From: Ignavibacteriales bacterium
GTDB lineage: Bacteria > Bacteroidota > Ignavibacteria > Ignavibacteriales > Ignavibacteriaceae
Direction of reading: 5' to 3'
Assembly (NCBI GenBank): GCA_020061465.1
Contig: JAGUYG010000016.1
Location: 31,408 to 95,407 of the forward strand
Length of the DNA stretch: 64,000 nt
The notes under the pieces were generated by a model. That model had not been told where the DNA came from and did not search any database. It was given only the letters and a program-made list of their open reading frames with translations. The position numbers and the translations under genes are program-made. Each line of letters begins with the position of its first letter. Positions within the stretch are counted from its first letter, which is position 1. This document shows, piece after piece, positions 24,610 to 33,475 of the stretch.

Positions 24610-27180
24610 CTACAACATTTCATTCATTGTTTCAGTCAATTCTGTCTTAATTAGTTCGTAATCGTTCGGGGATATTTTTCTACCGTTTCTATCTAAGACA
24701 TAAAACGAGTCAACAATGTCATCTCCTTTTGTGGATATTTTAGCGAAGTAAATAATCAAGCCAAGCTCATTCATTTTTTTTGTTACCTGGTACAAAAAGC
24801 CCAGCCTGTCGGGTGAAAATACATCAATTATAGTATACTTCTCATGATCTTCAAAAGCAACGTTTACTTTTCCCGAACGTTTAAAGAATTTACTTTCAAT
24901 CCTCCACCATTTCGATTTCATCTTTGCGAATTCCTGATTTAGCCGCAGCAAACCGGATACAACGTCAACCAAATCCCTTTTGATTTTAGGATAACGTTCC
25001 GGATTAATTTTTTTGTGCGTTCTGAAATCGGTTACGTTAAACGAGTCTATTATAATTTTATCTTTTCGCGTAAATATTTTGGCATCGTGGATGTTGGCAT
25101 CGTTAATAGAAAGAACCCCGCAAATTTTTGAAAGCAATGAAGGGAAATCTTTTGTAATGACAGTAATATTTGTGAACTCATTCAATTCGGTAAACAGAGC
25201 TGAAAGAGTAACTCCTTTTTGAATTTCCTCAACATGCCTGGCTATTTCTTTATCCGAGAATTGATGTGCATAAGCAATATCGTTTATCGAGTCTATATGT
25301 TCCCTAACATGGGATTCGGATATGTGCGGAGAATGTTTGCTGATCTCTTTTGGAACGAGGTAAGTAGTTGAAACTAACAGCTCTTCGCCGGTGATTTGTT
25401 CTTCCAGCATTGATTTAGTTTTTCGATATAATTCGGAAAGAAGATCGCTCTTCCATGATGTCCAAACAACAGGATTAACGGCGGATAGGTCGGCATAAGT
25501 AACAAGATAAAGCAAATCAAGCTCTCTTGTCGAGGTGAATCTCGAAGTAAAGCTGTTCAAGGTTTCAGGATCATTTAAGTTTCTTCTGAAAGCAATCTGC
25601 TCCATTATTAGATGATTTTTTACGAGAAAAATAACCTGTTCGGTTTCTTCTTCGCTGTAGCCTAAACGGTGCATTATGGAGGAAGCCATTTCAGCGCCGA
25701 TTATTTCATGACCCGAAATATTAATCGGCTTTGCAATATCATGAAACAAAAACGCCAGGTAAAGTATTTCTTTGTCTTTTATGCCGTTAAATATTTTTCC
25801 AAGTGTAGATTTATCTTTTTCAAGCTTTTCGATATTTTGAATTGTCATCAAGGTATGTTCATCTGCCGTATAGCAATGATATACGCCGTGCTGTAAAAAC
25901 CCAACCAGCTCTTTAAATTCAGATAAGAAGGCAGAAAGCACTCCGAGTTCATTCATTACAGCTAAAGTTTGTCCAACATTTTTTGGAAGCTTTAATATTT
26001 CTCTAAAGAAAACCGATGATTCCGGTTCCTGCTGGTTCACTTCATCATAATTCTCAACTATTTCGACTATAAGCGAGCGTAGATTTTCATCGAAGTGAGC
26101 GCCGTATAATCCGCGGTAATAGAATGCACGTAAAATATCTGACAGAGCCAACTGTCTTTTATTGATCAATGAAATTGTTTTACCTTTTAAAATAAAATCT
26201 TCGTCAAGTTCGATTCCCAGAGAATCGGGAAGGGGCAGTGTAATTTCCTCCTGGAATTTTTTTATCATGGATTTGGAAAACCGGTTTATAACGTTTGAAG
26301 CCTGAAAATACCTTTGCATGAATACAGCAAGTGCATCTTTTGAATGATAGAACATGTGAGAGATTTTATTTTGTGCAGAAAATTCGAATCGATCATTTTT
26401 TTGACGTGAATGCAGGTGAAGCAGATTTCGAACGGCAAGAACAGTGCTGTAGCTTTGAAGCAGCCTTCCGCATTCATTTGGAGTAGTGTAATCGTTTTCA
26501 CGAAGAAGTTCTATAAAATTTTCAGCTTGAGTTCTTTCGTTTTGCTTATTTAACAGGGTTTTGTTTTTTAGGATATACATCCATTCGATAGCTTGAAAAT
26601 CCCTCAATCCCCCGGCTGAAAGTTTAACATTGGGTTCAAGCACTTTAGGACTTTCTCCGTATTTAGCATACCTGTCATTTATATCTTCGAACATCTCCCG
26701 GAGCAGCTTTACCTCAACTTCTTCATTAAGCAATGAGAACAAGATTTTATTCCACTCCGCATAAATTTTTTCCGAGCCTAAAAGAAATCTTGTTTCGAAG
26801 AATTGAGTAAAGGTATGTAAATCGGAATTAAGGAATTTTTTTATGTCGCTGAATTCTCTAACGGTATGCGAAACCTCTAATCCGCTGTCCCACAAGGCTG
26901 TAACAAGCCAGCTAATTTCAGAATCGTTTTCGGTTATTGATTTTGCAATAAACATTAAATCAATATCGGAATAGGGAGAGAGTTCGCGCCGGCTAAAGCT
27001 GCCCGCCGAAGTCAAAGCGAAGTTATATTTCGTCCCGGATGCTACAGCTCTGATGTGTTCTTCCACAAGGATGCTGTATTCCATGCTGAACTTAAGTGGG
27101 TTTTCCTGGCGGGAATTTTTACTGAACAGGTTATCTCTTCTTCTGATAAAATCTTTCTTAAGCTCTTTTGCTTCTGCCAT
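24610..27180 (-). CDS. glnD: PII uridylyltransferase/uridylyl-removing enzyme, GlnD family
   Basis: The 856-residue protein has the full GlnD order: a nucleotidyltransferase domain with GSFSRRELSPYSDIDLMF (about 60-78, two catalytic aspartates), a linker, an HD hydrolase domain with FLFHDIAKP (about 470-480), and two C-terminal ACT domains that sense glutamine. It modifies PII proteins according to nitrogen status. No glnB/glnK gene is in the window. It adjoins queF with an 18 bp gap, and murI follows by nine bases, so all may be in one long minus-strand transcript. Confidence 0.92.
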   Translation of the reverse strand: MAEAKELKKDFIRRRDNLFSKNSRQENPLKFSMEYSILVEEHIRAVASGTKYNFALTSAGSFSRRELSPYSDIDLMFIAKSITENDSEISWLVTALWDSGLEVSHTVREFSDIKKFLNSDLHTFTQFFETRFLLGSEKIYAEWNKILFSLLNEEVEVKLLREMFEDINDRYAKYGESPKVLEPNVKLSAGGLRDFQAIEWMYILKNKTLLNKQNERTQAENFIELLRENDYTTPNECGRLLQSYSTVLAVRNLLHLHSRQKNDRFEFSAQNKISHMFYHSKDALAVFMQRYFQASNVINRFSKSMIKKFQEEITLPLPDSLGIELDEDFILKGKTISLINKRQLALSDILRAFYYRGLYGAHFDENLRSLIVEIVENYDEVNQQEPESSVFFREILKLPKNVGQTLAVMNELGVLSAFLSEFKELVGFLQHGVYHCYTADEHTLMTIQNIEKLEKDKSTLGKIFNGIKDKEILYLAFLFHDIAKPINISGHEIIGAEMASSIMHRLGYSEEETEQVIFLVKNHLIMEQIAFRRNLNDPETLNSFTSRFTSTRELDLLYLVTYADLSAVNPVVWTSWKSDLLSELYRKTKSMLEEQITGEELLVSTTYLVPKEISKHSPHISESHVREHIDSINDIAYAHQFSDKEIARHVEEIQKGVTLSALFTELNEFTNITVITKDFPSLLSKICGVLSINDANIHDAKIFTRKDKIIIDSFNVTDFRTHKKINPERYPKIKRDLVDVVSGLLRLNQEFAKMKSKWWRIESKFFKRSGKVNVAFEDHEKYTIIDVFSPDRLGFLYQVTKKMNELGLIIYFAKISTKGDDIVDSFYVLDRNGRKISPNDYELIKTELTETMNEML

Positions 27181-27198
27181 AAAAATAACTTGCCTGTG

Positions 27199-27570
27199 TT
27201 AAATCGTTTCCAAAAAATCTTTTTGTTTGTATTCTGCTTTAATAATGGAGCTAATTCCGCCGCGCACATTAAACTTTGCGGTAATTTTCATAAAACGAGG
27301 CTGGCAAACTTCAACAAGGTCATCTAATATTTTGTTTGTCACGCTTTCAAAGTAGATACCATCATTGCGGTATGAGTTTAAATAAAACTTAAGAGATTTT
27401 AACTCTACACAAAGTTTATCAGGAATGTATTCCATCGTGATCTCGGCAAAATCCGGCTGACCGGTTTTAGGACAAAGCGAAGTAAATTCCGGTGCGATGT
27501 GTGTAATTAAATAATTCCTTTCCGAATTGGTATTAGGAAAAGTTTCTAGGAGATTGAGTTTCGGGGTCAT
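27199..27570 (-). CDS. queF: NADPH-dependent 7-cyano-7-deazaguanine reductase
   Basis: This 123-residue type I QueF reduces preQ0 to preQ1 in tRNA queuosine synthesis. The catalytic cysteine lies in CPKTGQPDFA, and the family motif ELKSLKFYLNSYRNDGI is intact. Its ATG overlaps the TGA of the upstream restriction endonuclease gene by four bases (27567-27570), so translation is coupled to that gene. QueC, which supplies preQ0, is encoded 4.2 kb upstream on the same strand beyond the restriction-modification genes. Confidence 0.96.
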   Translation of the reverse strand: MTPKLNLLETFPNTNSERNYLITHIAPEFTSLCPKTGQPDFAEITMEYIPDKLCVELKSLKFYLNSYRNDGIYFESVTNKILDDLVEVCQPRFMKITAKFNVRGGISSIIKAEYKQKDFLETI

Positions 27571-28316
27571 AAGTCAACCTTAAATTTTTCTTTACCGGAA
27601 TTAAATTTTACAATTTTTTCCCAATGAATCATTCCATCTACACAAAAGACTTTAACAAACTGCTGGGTGAAAATGTTTATTTGCCTTGCATATTCTCTTT
27701 CATATTCCTGGTTTCTTTCTTTTGCTTTGTATGCTAATGGGTCTATTATTTCCGTGTATAAATCTGAATTACCGGAAATCAACTCCCAAAATACTTGTCC
27801 GGCTATTTTTTGATATTCACCCTTATCAGTTTTGATAACCCTTCCATAACAGCAACCATTTATAGCTTCAACGGACATTCTTTTAGCATTTGTTCTAAGT
27901 CTTTGCCTTGCTTTCCGAAAGTTTTCTTTCATCTTTGCAATCTGCGAAGAATTTCCCCAATTTGTTCCAGATTTAACTGCGACTATATATATTACATTAT
28001 CTTTAACAAATTCAAGATCTAATCCCTCAGCAGCAGACTTTTTTCCACCATAGGCTTTACTACAAACAAAGATTGCTAGTCTTTCAAGAAAACCACCAAA
28101 CATTGTCTCCTCTTGTGATGATATATGGGCATTTACTAAGCTTCTTACAAAACTCTCTGCTGTAAGTATATTCTTTGCCTTAAATAAATACGGATTTTTC
28201 GCAAGAAGAATCTTGGAAAGCTTTAAATCTTGTAAGCCCTTCTCTCTCGCCTCGTGAAAATCACCTATATTTTCCTCAATGTACCTTTTTACTTCGTTTA
28301 ATTTTAGTTTTGTCAT
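27567..28316 (-). CDS. Type II restriction endonuclease, PmeII-like
   Basis: I chose ATG 28316 over a TTG at 28340. The 249-residue protein carries a PD-(D/E)xK-type core: an aspartate in AEGLDLEF followed by YIVAVKSGTNWGNSSQ, where the lysine and the GxNxGNSSQ tail resemble the PmeII family of type II endonucleases. The family call is from memory of that motif. The gene overlaps the 3' end of the methyltransferase gene by 41 bp, the usual arrangement of a restriction pair. Cleavage specificity cannot be read from sequence. Confidence 0.75.
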   Translation of the reverse strand: MTKLKLNEVKRYIEENIGDFHEAREKGLQDLKLSKILLAKNPYLFKAKNILTAESFVRSLVNAHISSQEETMFGGFLERLAIFVCSKAYGGKKSAAEGLDLEFVKDNVIYIVAVKSGTNWGNSSQIAKMKENFRKARQRLRTNAKRMSVEAINGCCYGRVIKTDKGEYQKIAGQVFWELISGNSDLYTEIIDPLAYKAKERNQEYEREYARQINIFTQQFVKVFCVDGMIHWEKIVKFNSGKEKFKVDL

Positions 28317-29151
28317 AACTATCCTTTGGTTCTGCGACAAATAAATTTTGACGTAATTGATTATCCGCTAAGTCAAAATATTCCTTTACAATCTCAATTC
28401 CTAAGCCGATCCTTCCCATGTTATTGGCTACAATAACAGTTGTTCCGGAACCCATAAAAGGATCAAGCACCACCTCACCTTCCTTAGTAAAAAGTTTAAT
28501 GAACCATTCAGGGAGTTCATCAGGAAAAGCTGCGCTGTGATTTTTATTGCTGCATTCAGTAGCAAGATGAAGAACATTTGTTGGGTAAACATAATTACGT
28601 CCTAACCAATTGGATACATTCTTTCCAAATCCGCTCAAGTTCTTTGCATTATCGCGAATTTTATCTGTCTCACTAAGTTTTTTTAATCTTCCGTTTGCCC
28701 AGTCACCTATTGGAATCATTACTTCCTCTTGGTACATATTGAATGAGCGAGTCTTATTAAATTGATAAAGATGCTCCCATGAATCTCTAAACCTGTTCGG
28801 CCACTTTCCAGGATAAGAATTCTTCTTATGCCAAATGAATTCTTCAGTCCATAACCAACCCTGTCTCTTTAATGCTAGTACTAATTCGATAACATAAGTA
28901 TGTCTTTCTCCCCTATCCGCTTTTTCCTTAATATTTAGTATAAATGTGCCGCTTGGTTTTAATACGCGAAAAAGCTGTTGACCAATGGGCAAAAACCAAT
29001 CAACATAATCCTCCGGTTTAATTCCACCGTAAGTATTTTTTCTTCTGTCTGCATAAGGCGGCGATGTGAATATTAAATCGACCGAATTTGACTCAAAATC
29101 TTTTAGTACTTCTTTCGCATCGCCAAGATATATTTTTGTTTTGTTATTCAT
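28276..29151 (-). CDS. Type II DNA methyltransferase (beta-class, TSPPY)
   Basis: ATG 29151 follows GGAGG at ideal spacing, so the in-frame start at 29199 is rejected. The 291-residue enzyme has catalytic motif IV TSPPYADRR near the N-terminus and AdoMet motif I DPFMGSGTT near the C-terminus, the permuted beta order. TSPPY suggests N4-cytosine methylation, although N6-adenine is possible. It pairs with the overlapping PmeII-like endonuclease, protecting the same site. The composite hairpin repeat at 29247-29415 lies directly upstream. Confidence 0.9.
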   Translation of the reverse strand: MNNKTKIYLGDAKEVLKDFESNSVDLIFTSPPYADRRKNTYGGIKPEDYVDWFLPIGQQLFRVLKPSGTFILNIKEKADRGERHTYVIELVLALKRQGWLWTEEFIWHKKNSYPGKWPNRFRDSWEHLYQFNKTRSFNMYQEEVMIPIGDWANGRLKKLSETDKIRDNAKNLSGFGKNVSNWLGRNYVYPTNVLHLATECSNKNHSAAFPDELPEWFIKLFTKEGEVVLDPFMGSGTTVIVANNMGRIGLGIEIVKEYFDLADNQLRQNLFVAEPKDSYDKTKIKRSKKVH

Positions 29152-29246
29152 ATTCCTCCGCCTCAAACGCATCATTCGTGGCCATTTCAATTTTATCAAT
29201 CACGAAATTGAATTTCTCTTTTTCCTTTTTAGTATAACTCGGAAAC

Positions 29247-29415
29247 CCACCGCCTAAGGCGGTGGTTATGTTCTTTTGGCTATGCCGTAAAATAGTCCCG
29301 CATGCCTACCTGTGCAACAGGTGCGTGTCCGCCTGCCTGCTGCAGGCAGGCGGCACTGTAGTATTCTGAATTAGCCCTTTGGGCTGAACCTTCAAGCCAC
29401 CGCCTTTGGCGGTGG
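29247..29415. mobile_element. Composite hairpin repeat between the two R-M pairs (REPIN/MITE-like)
   Basis: Two near-identical palindromes, CCACCGCCTAAGGCGGTGG (29247-29265) and CCACCGCCTTTGGCGGTGG (29397-29415), bracket three smaller hairpins: ACCTGT...ACAGGT (29308-29322), GCCTGCCTGC/GCAGGCAGGC (29331-29351) and AGCCC...GGGCT (about 29373-29385). The array is GC-rich in AT-rich surroundings and encodes nothing. It resembles a REPIN or an IS200/IS605-type remnant. The right palindrome overlaps the last codons of the TdeIII-like gene. Confidence 0.65.
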
Positions 29416-30159
29416 TAATTGACTAATAAATAAATCGTAAGTACCAATACCTCCTATAAAATCCCAGAATTCTCTACCAATCATAACAACACTATCCTCT
29501 TTCATATTAAACCATCGAAGTGGAAATGACCAAGAATAATTTTCTTTTTTACCAAAAGGATTGTAAGGTAATACATAGTAAGCTTTGTCAATTTCTCGAG
29601 GTTCCATGCTGTAAAGCTTGAACAATTTCTCTTTGCTAACTTTTGTAATATCACTATTTGGGAGGGGGGATTTTAATTCAAAAGCGTATTTTTTATTATT
29701 GATAGTATCCTCGGCATAAACGTCACATTCTACTGTGGTCGGCAACAATTCTCCTCCACCTTTTAAAATATATTTAAGTTCAAATTCCCAATCTGGTTTT
29801 ATTCTTTTCTTGCCTTCCTCAGGATGTTCTAATCTGGCTAGTATTTCATAAATTCTTCTAAGTCTTTCTTGAGGAATATTCCCCGATATTTTTTTATGGG
29901 TTTCTGAATAACCCAGCCCAAATTCTGCTGAAAGTTTTGCAAGTTTTTCCCAAACATTTCCAAAAGGTGTCACAAATCTTCTCTCAAAATGCGAACCTTT
30001 GAAAATCTCATCCGGAACTAATGCTGCATATAAAGGTTTGTGTGCCCTAAAGTTTTCTATGATAAAAGGATCTTCTTGTAAAACTCTTATCATAACTCGT
30101 TCCATTAATTCTTTTATTAAATCTTTGATGCCCTCTGCAATCATTTTATTCTTGTTCAT
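29392..30159 (-). CDS. Type II restriction endonuclease, TdeIII-like
   Basis: The 255-residue protein has a PD-(D/E)xK core: CDVYAEDTINNKKYAFELKS supplies the Asp and the E-x-K pair, followed by PLPNSDITKVSKEKLFKLY, the pattern I associate with TdeIII-family endonucleases. Its ATG overlaps the stop of the partner methyltransferase by four bases (30156-30159). The last seven residues (PPKAVA and neighbours) and nearly the stop codon are encoded within the hairpin repeat, so the original C-terminus may have been altered. Confidence 0.75.
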   Translation of the reverse strand: MNKNKMIAEGIKDLIKELMERVMIRVLQEDPFIIENFRAHKPLYAALVPDEIFKGSHFERRFVTPFGNVWEKLAKLSAEFGLGYSETHKKISGNIPQERLRRIYEILARLEHPEEGKKRIKPDWEFELKYILKGGGELLPTTVECDVYAEDTINNKKYAFELKSPLPNSDITKVSKEKLFKLYSMEPREIDKAYYVLPYNPFGKKENYSWSFPLRWFNMKEDSVVMIGREFWDFIGGIGTYDLFISQLPPPKAVA

Positions 30160-31739
30160 TTATTCTCCTTTAAATGAAAAATGCTTTCTGAATACGCCCC
30201 TTTATCTTTCTCGGTTCTATTCAAAACCGGTCTTTTAAATTGCTGAACTATTCTCATTCCAGCTTTTTCAGCAATAGTCGGATAAAAATTATATTTATCG
30301 TTAGCAACAAGAAAGACATTATAATCTTCAGCTAAAAAGTTTTTACAATTATTCAAAACTTTAGTAATTCCCTCAACATAAGATTCTTTAGCTTCACGGC
30401 TCTGTCCTTTGGAGAGCGGACCAATTTCCAATTCGTCATGCCGTTCAAATCCGAACAAACTATATGCATACTCATGCTGTTCGTGGTAATTTATCAAGCC
30501 GACATACGGCGGACTCGAAAATATTCCAGCTATTTTTTGTTTCTTCAACTGTTTTTCAAAATCCGGATTGATTTTTTCTACGGCATCAAACAGATCAATC
30601 GTTCTGCCGTCGCCGGTATAGCAATGTTGATAAGTTTGAGTTCTCAAGGAATTAAATTCTGTTACTCTCTTTAAAGTATCTTTTGAATATCTGTCCCACC
30701 AACTTAAAATAGAAAACAGAGGTTTGCATATTTTTCCATGTTTTGAGCAATAGTAAGTTGTTGAAATTGGTTCAATCAACGTAGCAAGATCAGAGTGTGT
30801 TGTGGCACGGCACGAACGAATTGTACGGCTAAGAATAATGGTAGCAATTTTTTTCGTTGTCTGGTTTTTAATCTTTTTTATTAATCCAAAAACAAAGTCT
30901 ATCTCTGTCCGAACATGTTTTAGATACCATCTATCTAAAAAACTATCCGATTTCTCTTGCTTTAATTCAATCCCGTATTCATTTATTAACTTTTTATATA
31001 CCGGCAAGTATTCTTTTTCTTTCTCCGCTCCATATTGATCTTCATTGATAGTCCCGAACCGGACTTTTCTCTTAAAATCCGGTGAAGGGAAATATTCATT
31101 GTTAAATTTTGATAGCTCTTCAAGAAGTTTCTGTTCAAATTTCACTGTATTGGAACCTACTATAAATTGTCTAAGAGCTTCCGAAATTTTCTTCAGCTCA
31201 TTGTTCAAATCGTACAGATCATATTTACCAACTTTAACATTGCTTATCAGGGAATTAAAAGCCGAAATGTCTATTCCAATTGCGTGCATACCAAGTTCAT
31301 TGGATTGAACAAGTGTTGTTCCGCTGCCGCAGAAAGGGTCGAGAATTATGTCTCCTTTTTTAAAGTAAATTTCTTTTTTGAATTCGTCGGTATGGCTGTT
31401 TAAAAAATATTCAACTAGCTGCGGAATGAATTTCCCTTTATAGGGATGTAGCCGGTGAACATGTTTAGTTGTTTCTGCCTCTTTATATTGCTCAAATGAC
31501 AAATGCCAGTCAATATTATCACCAAGTTTTTCTTTCCAGTTTAATTGTCGATTACCATAAAAAGATTTATAATAATTAAGCAATTCAGATTTATTTACAT
31601 AAGTATTTCCGTTATCCGCGTATTTTTTGATCCTTCCATAATTCACCAAATATGCAATATTCGAAGACGTAACTTTTCGTTTCAGTTCAACACTGATCCA
31701 TTCACTCGCTTCTTTTATGGTTATTAATTCACTTTGCAT
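30156..31739 (-). CDS. Type II DNA methyltransferase with N-terminal helix-turn-helix
   Basis: The 527-residue protein opens with an excisionase/MerR-like helix-turn-helix (ITIKEASEWISVELKRKVTSSNIAYL, about 7-60). The methyltransferase domain has motif I DPFCGSGTTLVQ (about 134-145) and motif IV FSSPPYVG (about 405-412), in alpha-like order, with a long insert between them. SPPY favours N4-cytosine modification. It partners the TdeIII-like endonuclease by a four-base overlap. The helix-turn-helix may control the cassette's own expression or contribute to DNA contact. It starts seven bases after queC ends. Confidence 0.88.
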   Translation of the reverse strand: MQSELITIKEASEWISVELKRKVTSSNIAYLVNYGRIKKYADNGNTYVNKSELLNYYKSFYGNRQLNWKEKLGDNIDWHLSFEQYKEAETTKHVHRLHPYKGKFIPQLVEYFLNSHTDEFKKEIYFKKGDIILDPFCGSGTTLVQSNELGMHAIGIDISAFNSLISNVKVGKYDLYDLNNELKKISEALRQFIVGSNTVKFEQKLLEELSKFNNEYFPSPDFKRKVRFGTINEDQYGAEKEKEYLPVYKKLINEYGIELKQEKSDSFLDRWYLKHVRTEIDFVFGLIKKIKNQTTKKIATIILSRTIRSCRATTHSDLATLIEPISTTYYCSKHGKICKPLFSILSWWDRYSKDTLKRVTEFNSLRTQTYQHCYTGDGRTIDLFDAVEKINPDFEKQLKKQKIAGIFSSPPYVGLINYHEQHEYAYSLFGFERHDELEIGPLSKGQSREAKESYVEGITKVLNNCKNFLAEDYNVFLVANDKYNFYPTIAEKAGMRIVQQFKRPVLNRTEKDKGAYSESIFHLKENK

Positions 31740-31746
31740 TTTGAAC

Positions 31747-32439
31747 CTAAATATACTTCGGTTTTACCTTATAAGGAATCACATCCTCCACCCCCGCCTG
31801 CTGAAACCCTCTCAATCTCAATGCGCAGCTATCGCATACCCCGCAGGCTTCGTCTTCATTTTGATAGCACGACCATGTAAGATGCAATGGTGCGTTTAGT
31901 TCAATTCCTTTTTTGACAATTTCCGATTTCGAATAATGTATTATCGGTGTTACAATTTTTATCTTTGTTTCCGGCTTAGTGCCTGCTTTGATTGCATTCT
32001 CAAATGCTTCAAAAAATTCAGGACGGCAGTCAGGGTAACCGGATGAATCTTCAAAAACAGCTCCGACAAAAACAGCTTCGGCATTTAATACTTCAGCCCA
32101 GCTTACGCATACAGATAATATGTTTGCGTTTCTAAACGGAACATAAGACGTAGGAATTTTCTTTGACGATAAATTTGCAAGAGAAATATTTATACTCGCA
32201 TCAGTGAGCGATGAACCGCCGATTTGAGCGAGATGTTTGAGATCAACAATTAATCGCTTCTCAATATTATAATAATCGGCGATATCGTTGAATGCCTTCA
32301 GTTCTCTCCTCTCGGTTTTTTGCCCGTAATTAATATGAACAGCCGCCAGCGAGTAATCTTTTGCTGCAATTGCTGCTGTAACACAGCTATCCATTCCGCC
32401 GCTCATTGCAACTACGGCTATTTTATTTTTTCTATTCAA
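31747..32439 (-). CDS. queC: 7-cyano-7-deazaguanine synthase
   Basis: The 230-residue enzyme converts CDG to preQ0 with ATP and ammonia. The N-terminal PP-loop SGGMDS and the zinc-binding cysteine cluster near the C-terminus (CYQNEDEACGVCDSC) are intact. It is first of the minus-strand run leading through two restriction-modification pairs to queF. The 142 bp upstream region is shared with divergent tpiA; I saw no preQ1 riboswitch in it. Confidence 0.96.
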   Translation of the reverse strand: MNRKNKIAVVAMSGGMDSCVTAAIAAKDYSLAAVHINYGQKTERRELKAFNDIADYYNIEKRLIVDLKHLAQIGGSSLTDASINISLANLSSKKIPTSYVPFRNANILSVCVSWAEVLNAEAVFVGAVFEDSSGYPDCRPEFFEAFENAIKAGTKPETKIKIVTPIIHYSKSEIVKKGIELNAPLHLTWSCYQNEDEACGVCDSCALRLRGFQQAGVEDVIPYKVKPKYI

Positions 32440-32581
32440 ATTATATCGGTTTAATATTGTGTATGTTAAAATAATAAATTCATCTATGCGAATAAATTAT
32501 TATCAGTAATTGGAGTAGTAAGCGGCATCCACTATTTTTGGAAACCTATTTACATTTTAATCTTATTTATTGAGGGAAACA

Positions 32582-33337
32582 ATGCGAAAAAAAGTTATAA
32601 CCGGTAATTGGAAGATGAATAACGACCTTGGCGAAACACAAAATTTAATATCAAAACTTATCAACGGCTTAAGTAATGAAACCCTTAGCTGCGACGTGAT
32701 TATCTGTCCTCCTTTTACTTCCCTTCAAGAAGCAGGCTTATTGATAAAAAACACTCCTATAAAATTAGGTGCACAAAATATGCATCAAGAGGGTAACGGT
32801 GCCTATACCGGCGAAATATCTGCTGGCATGCTAAAAAATGTTGGCTGTGAGTATGTAATATTAGGACATTCGGAACGCAGAACAATTTTTGGAGAGAAAG
32901 ATGAATTAATTAATCTGAAAATAAAAAAAGCTTTAGAAAGCGAGCTAAAACCTATCTTTTGTGTAGGCGAAACCCTTGAGGAGAGGGAAAAAGATGCTAC
33001 GACAAAAGTTGTCGAAAGGCAAATAACTGTAGGATTAAAGAATATTTCTTCAGATGAAATTAAAAATTTGATAATTGCCTATGAACCTGTTTGGGCAATA
33101 GGTACCGGAAGAACCGCCACCCCCGAACAGGCTCAGGAAGTTCATGCGTATATACGCCTATTAATTAATAGATTATTTGACGTCCAAACTGCTGAAAATT
33201 TAGTTATTCAGTACGGGGGCAGCGTAAAACCTGATAATGCAGGCGAGCTTCTGTCTCAAAAAGATATCGACGGAGCTTTGGTAGGCGGCGCCTGTTTGAA
33301 AGCCGATTCATTCATCGGGATTATAAGATCTGCTTAA
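32582..33337 (+). CDS. tpiA: Triosephosphate isomerase
   Basis: ATG 32582 gives the normal N-terminus RKKVITGNWKMNN with the substrate-binding Asn and Lys; the TTG at 32570 adds four residues unlike the family. The catalytic His lies in ILGHSERR and the catalytic Glu in AYEPVWAIGTG. The phosphate loop region YGGSVKP is also intact. It interconverts dihydroxyacetone phosphate and glyceraldehyde 3-phosphate. It is monocistronic, with a hairpin at 33361-33389. Confidence 0.97.
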   Translation: MRKKVITGNWKMNNDLGETQNLISKLINGLSNETLSCDVIICPPFTSLQEAGLLIKNTPIKLGAQNMHQEGNGAYTGEISAGMLKNVGCEYVILGHSERRTIFGEKDELINLKIKKALESELKPIFCVGETLEEREKDATTKVVERQITVGLKNISSDEIKNLIIAYEPVWAIGTGRTATPEQAQEVHAYIRLLINRLFDVQTAENLVIQYGGSVKPDNAGELLSQKDIDGALVGGACLKADSFIGIIRSA

Positions 33338-33360
33338 CTTCTTAATTTTTAAATATTTAA

Positions 33361-33389
33361 AGCGGGTTGACTATGCAGTCAACCCCGCT
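33361..33389 (+). terminator. Hairpin downstream of tpiA
   Basis: AGCGGGTTGACT (33361-33372) pairs with AGTCAACCCCGCT (33377-33389) over a four-base loop with one bulged C. No strong T-tract follows, so it may be a terminator or a REP-like hairpin. Confidence 0.55.
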
Positions 33390-33408
33390 CTAACTTCATC
33401 CCTCTTAA

Positions 33409-33439
33409 TTGATTTCCCCTCGCTTCTTTAGTATATTTG
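33409..33439 (+). promoter_or_regulatory. Bacteroidota-type promoter of the GH2-like gene
   Basis: TTG at 33409-33411 and TATATTTG at 33432-33439 are 20 bp apart, matching the -33 TTG and -7 TAnnTTTG form. The -7 box overlaps the upstream in-frame TTG at 33437, which rules that codon out as a start and supports ATG 33476. Confidence 0.6.
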
Positions 33440-33475
33440 CACGCTTCTTTTACAAAAGTTAGGACAATTTTTCGG

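Noticed and set aside
27199..32439. Link between queC/queF and the methyltransferases as a 7-deazaguanine DNA modification system
   Set aside because: No DpdA/TGT-like transglycosylase or Dpd helicase genes are present. The genes found are ordinary type II methyltransferases and endonucleases, and queA elsewhere in the window points to tRNA queuosine.
32440..32581. preQ1 riboswitch upstream of queC
   Set aside because: The short AT-rich region shows no H-type pseudoknot elements or conserved aptamer bases that I could recognise.
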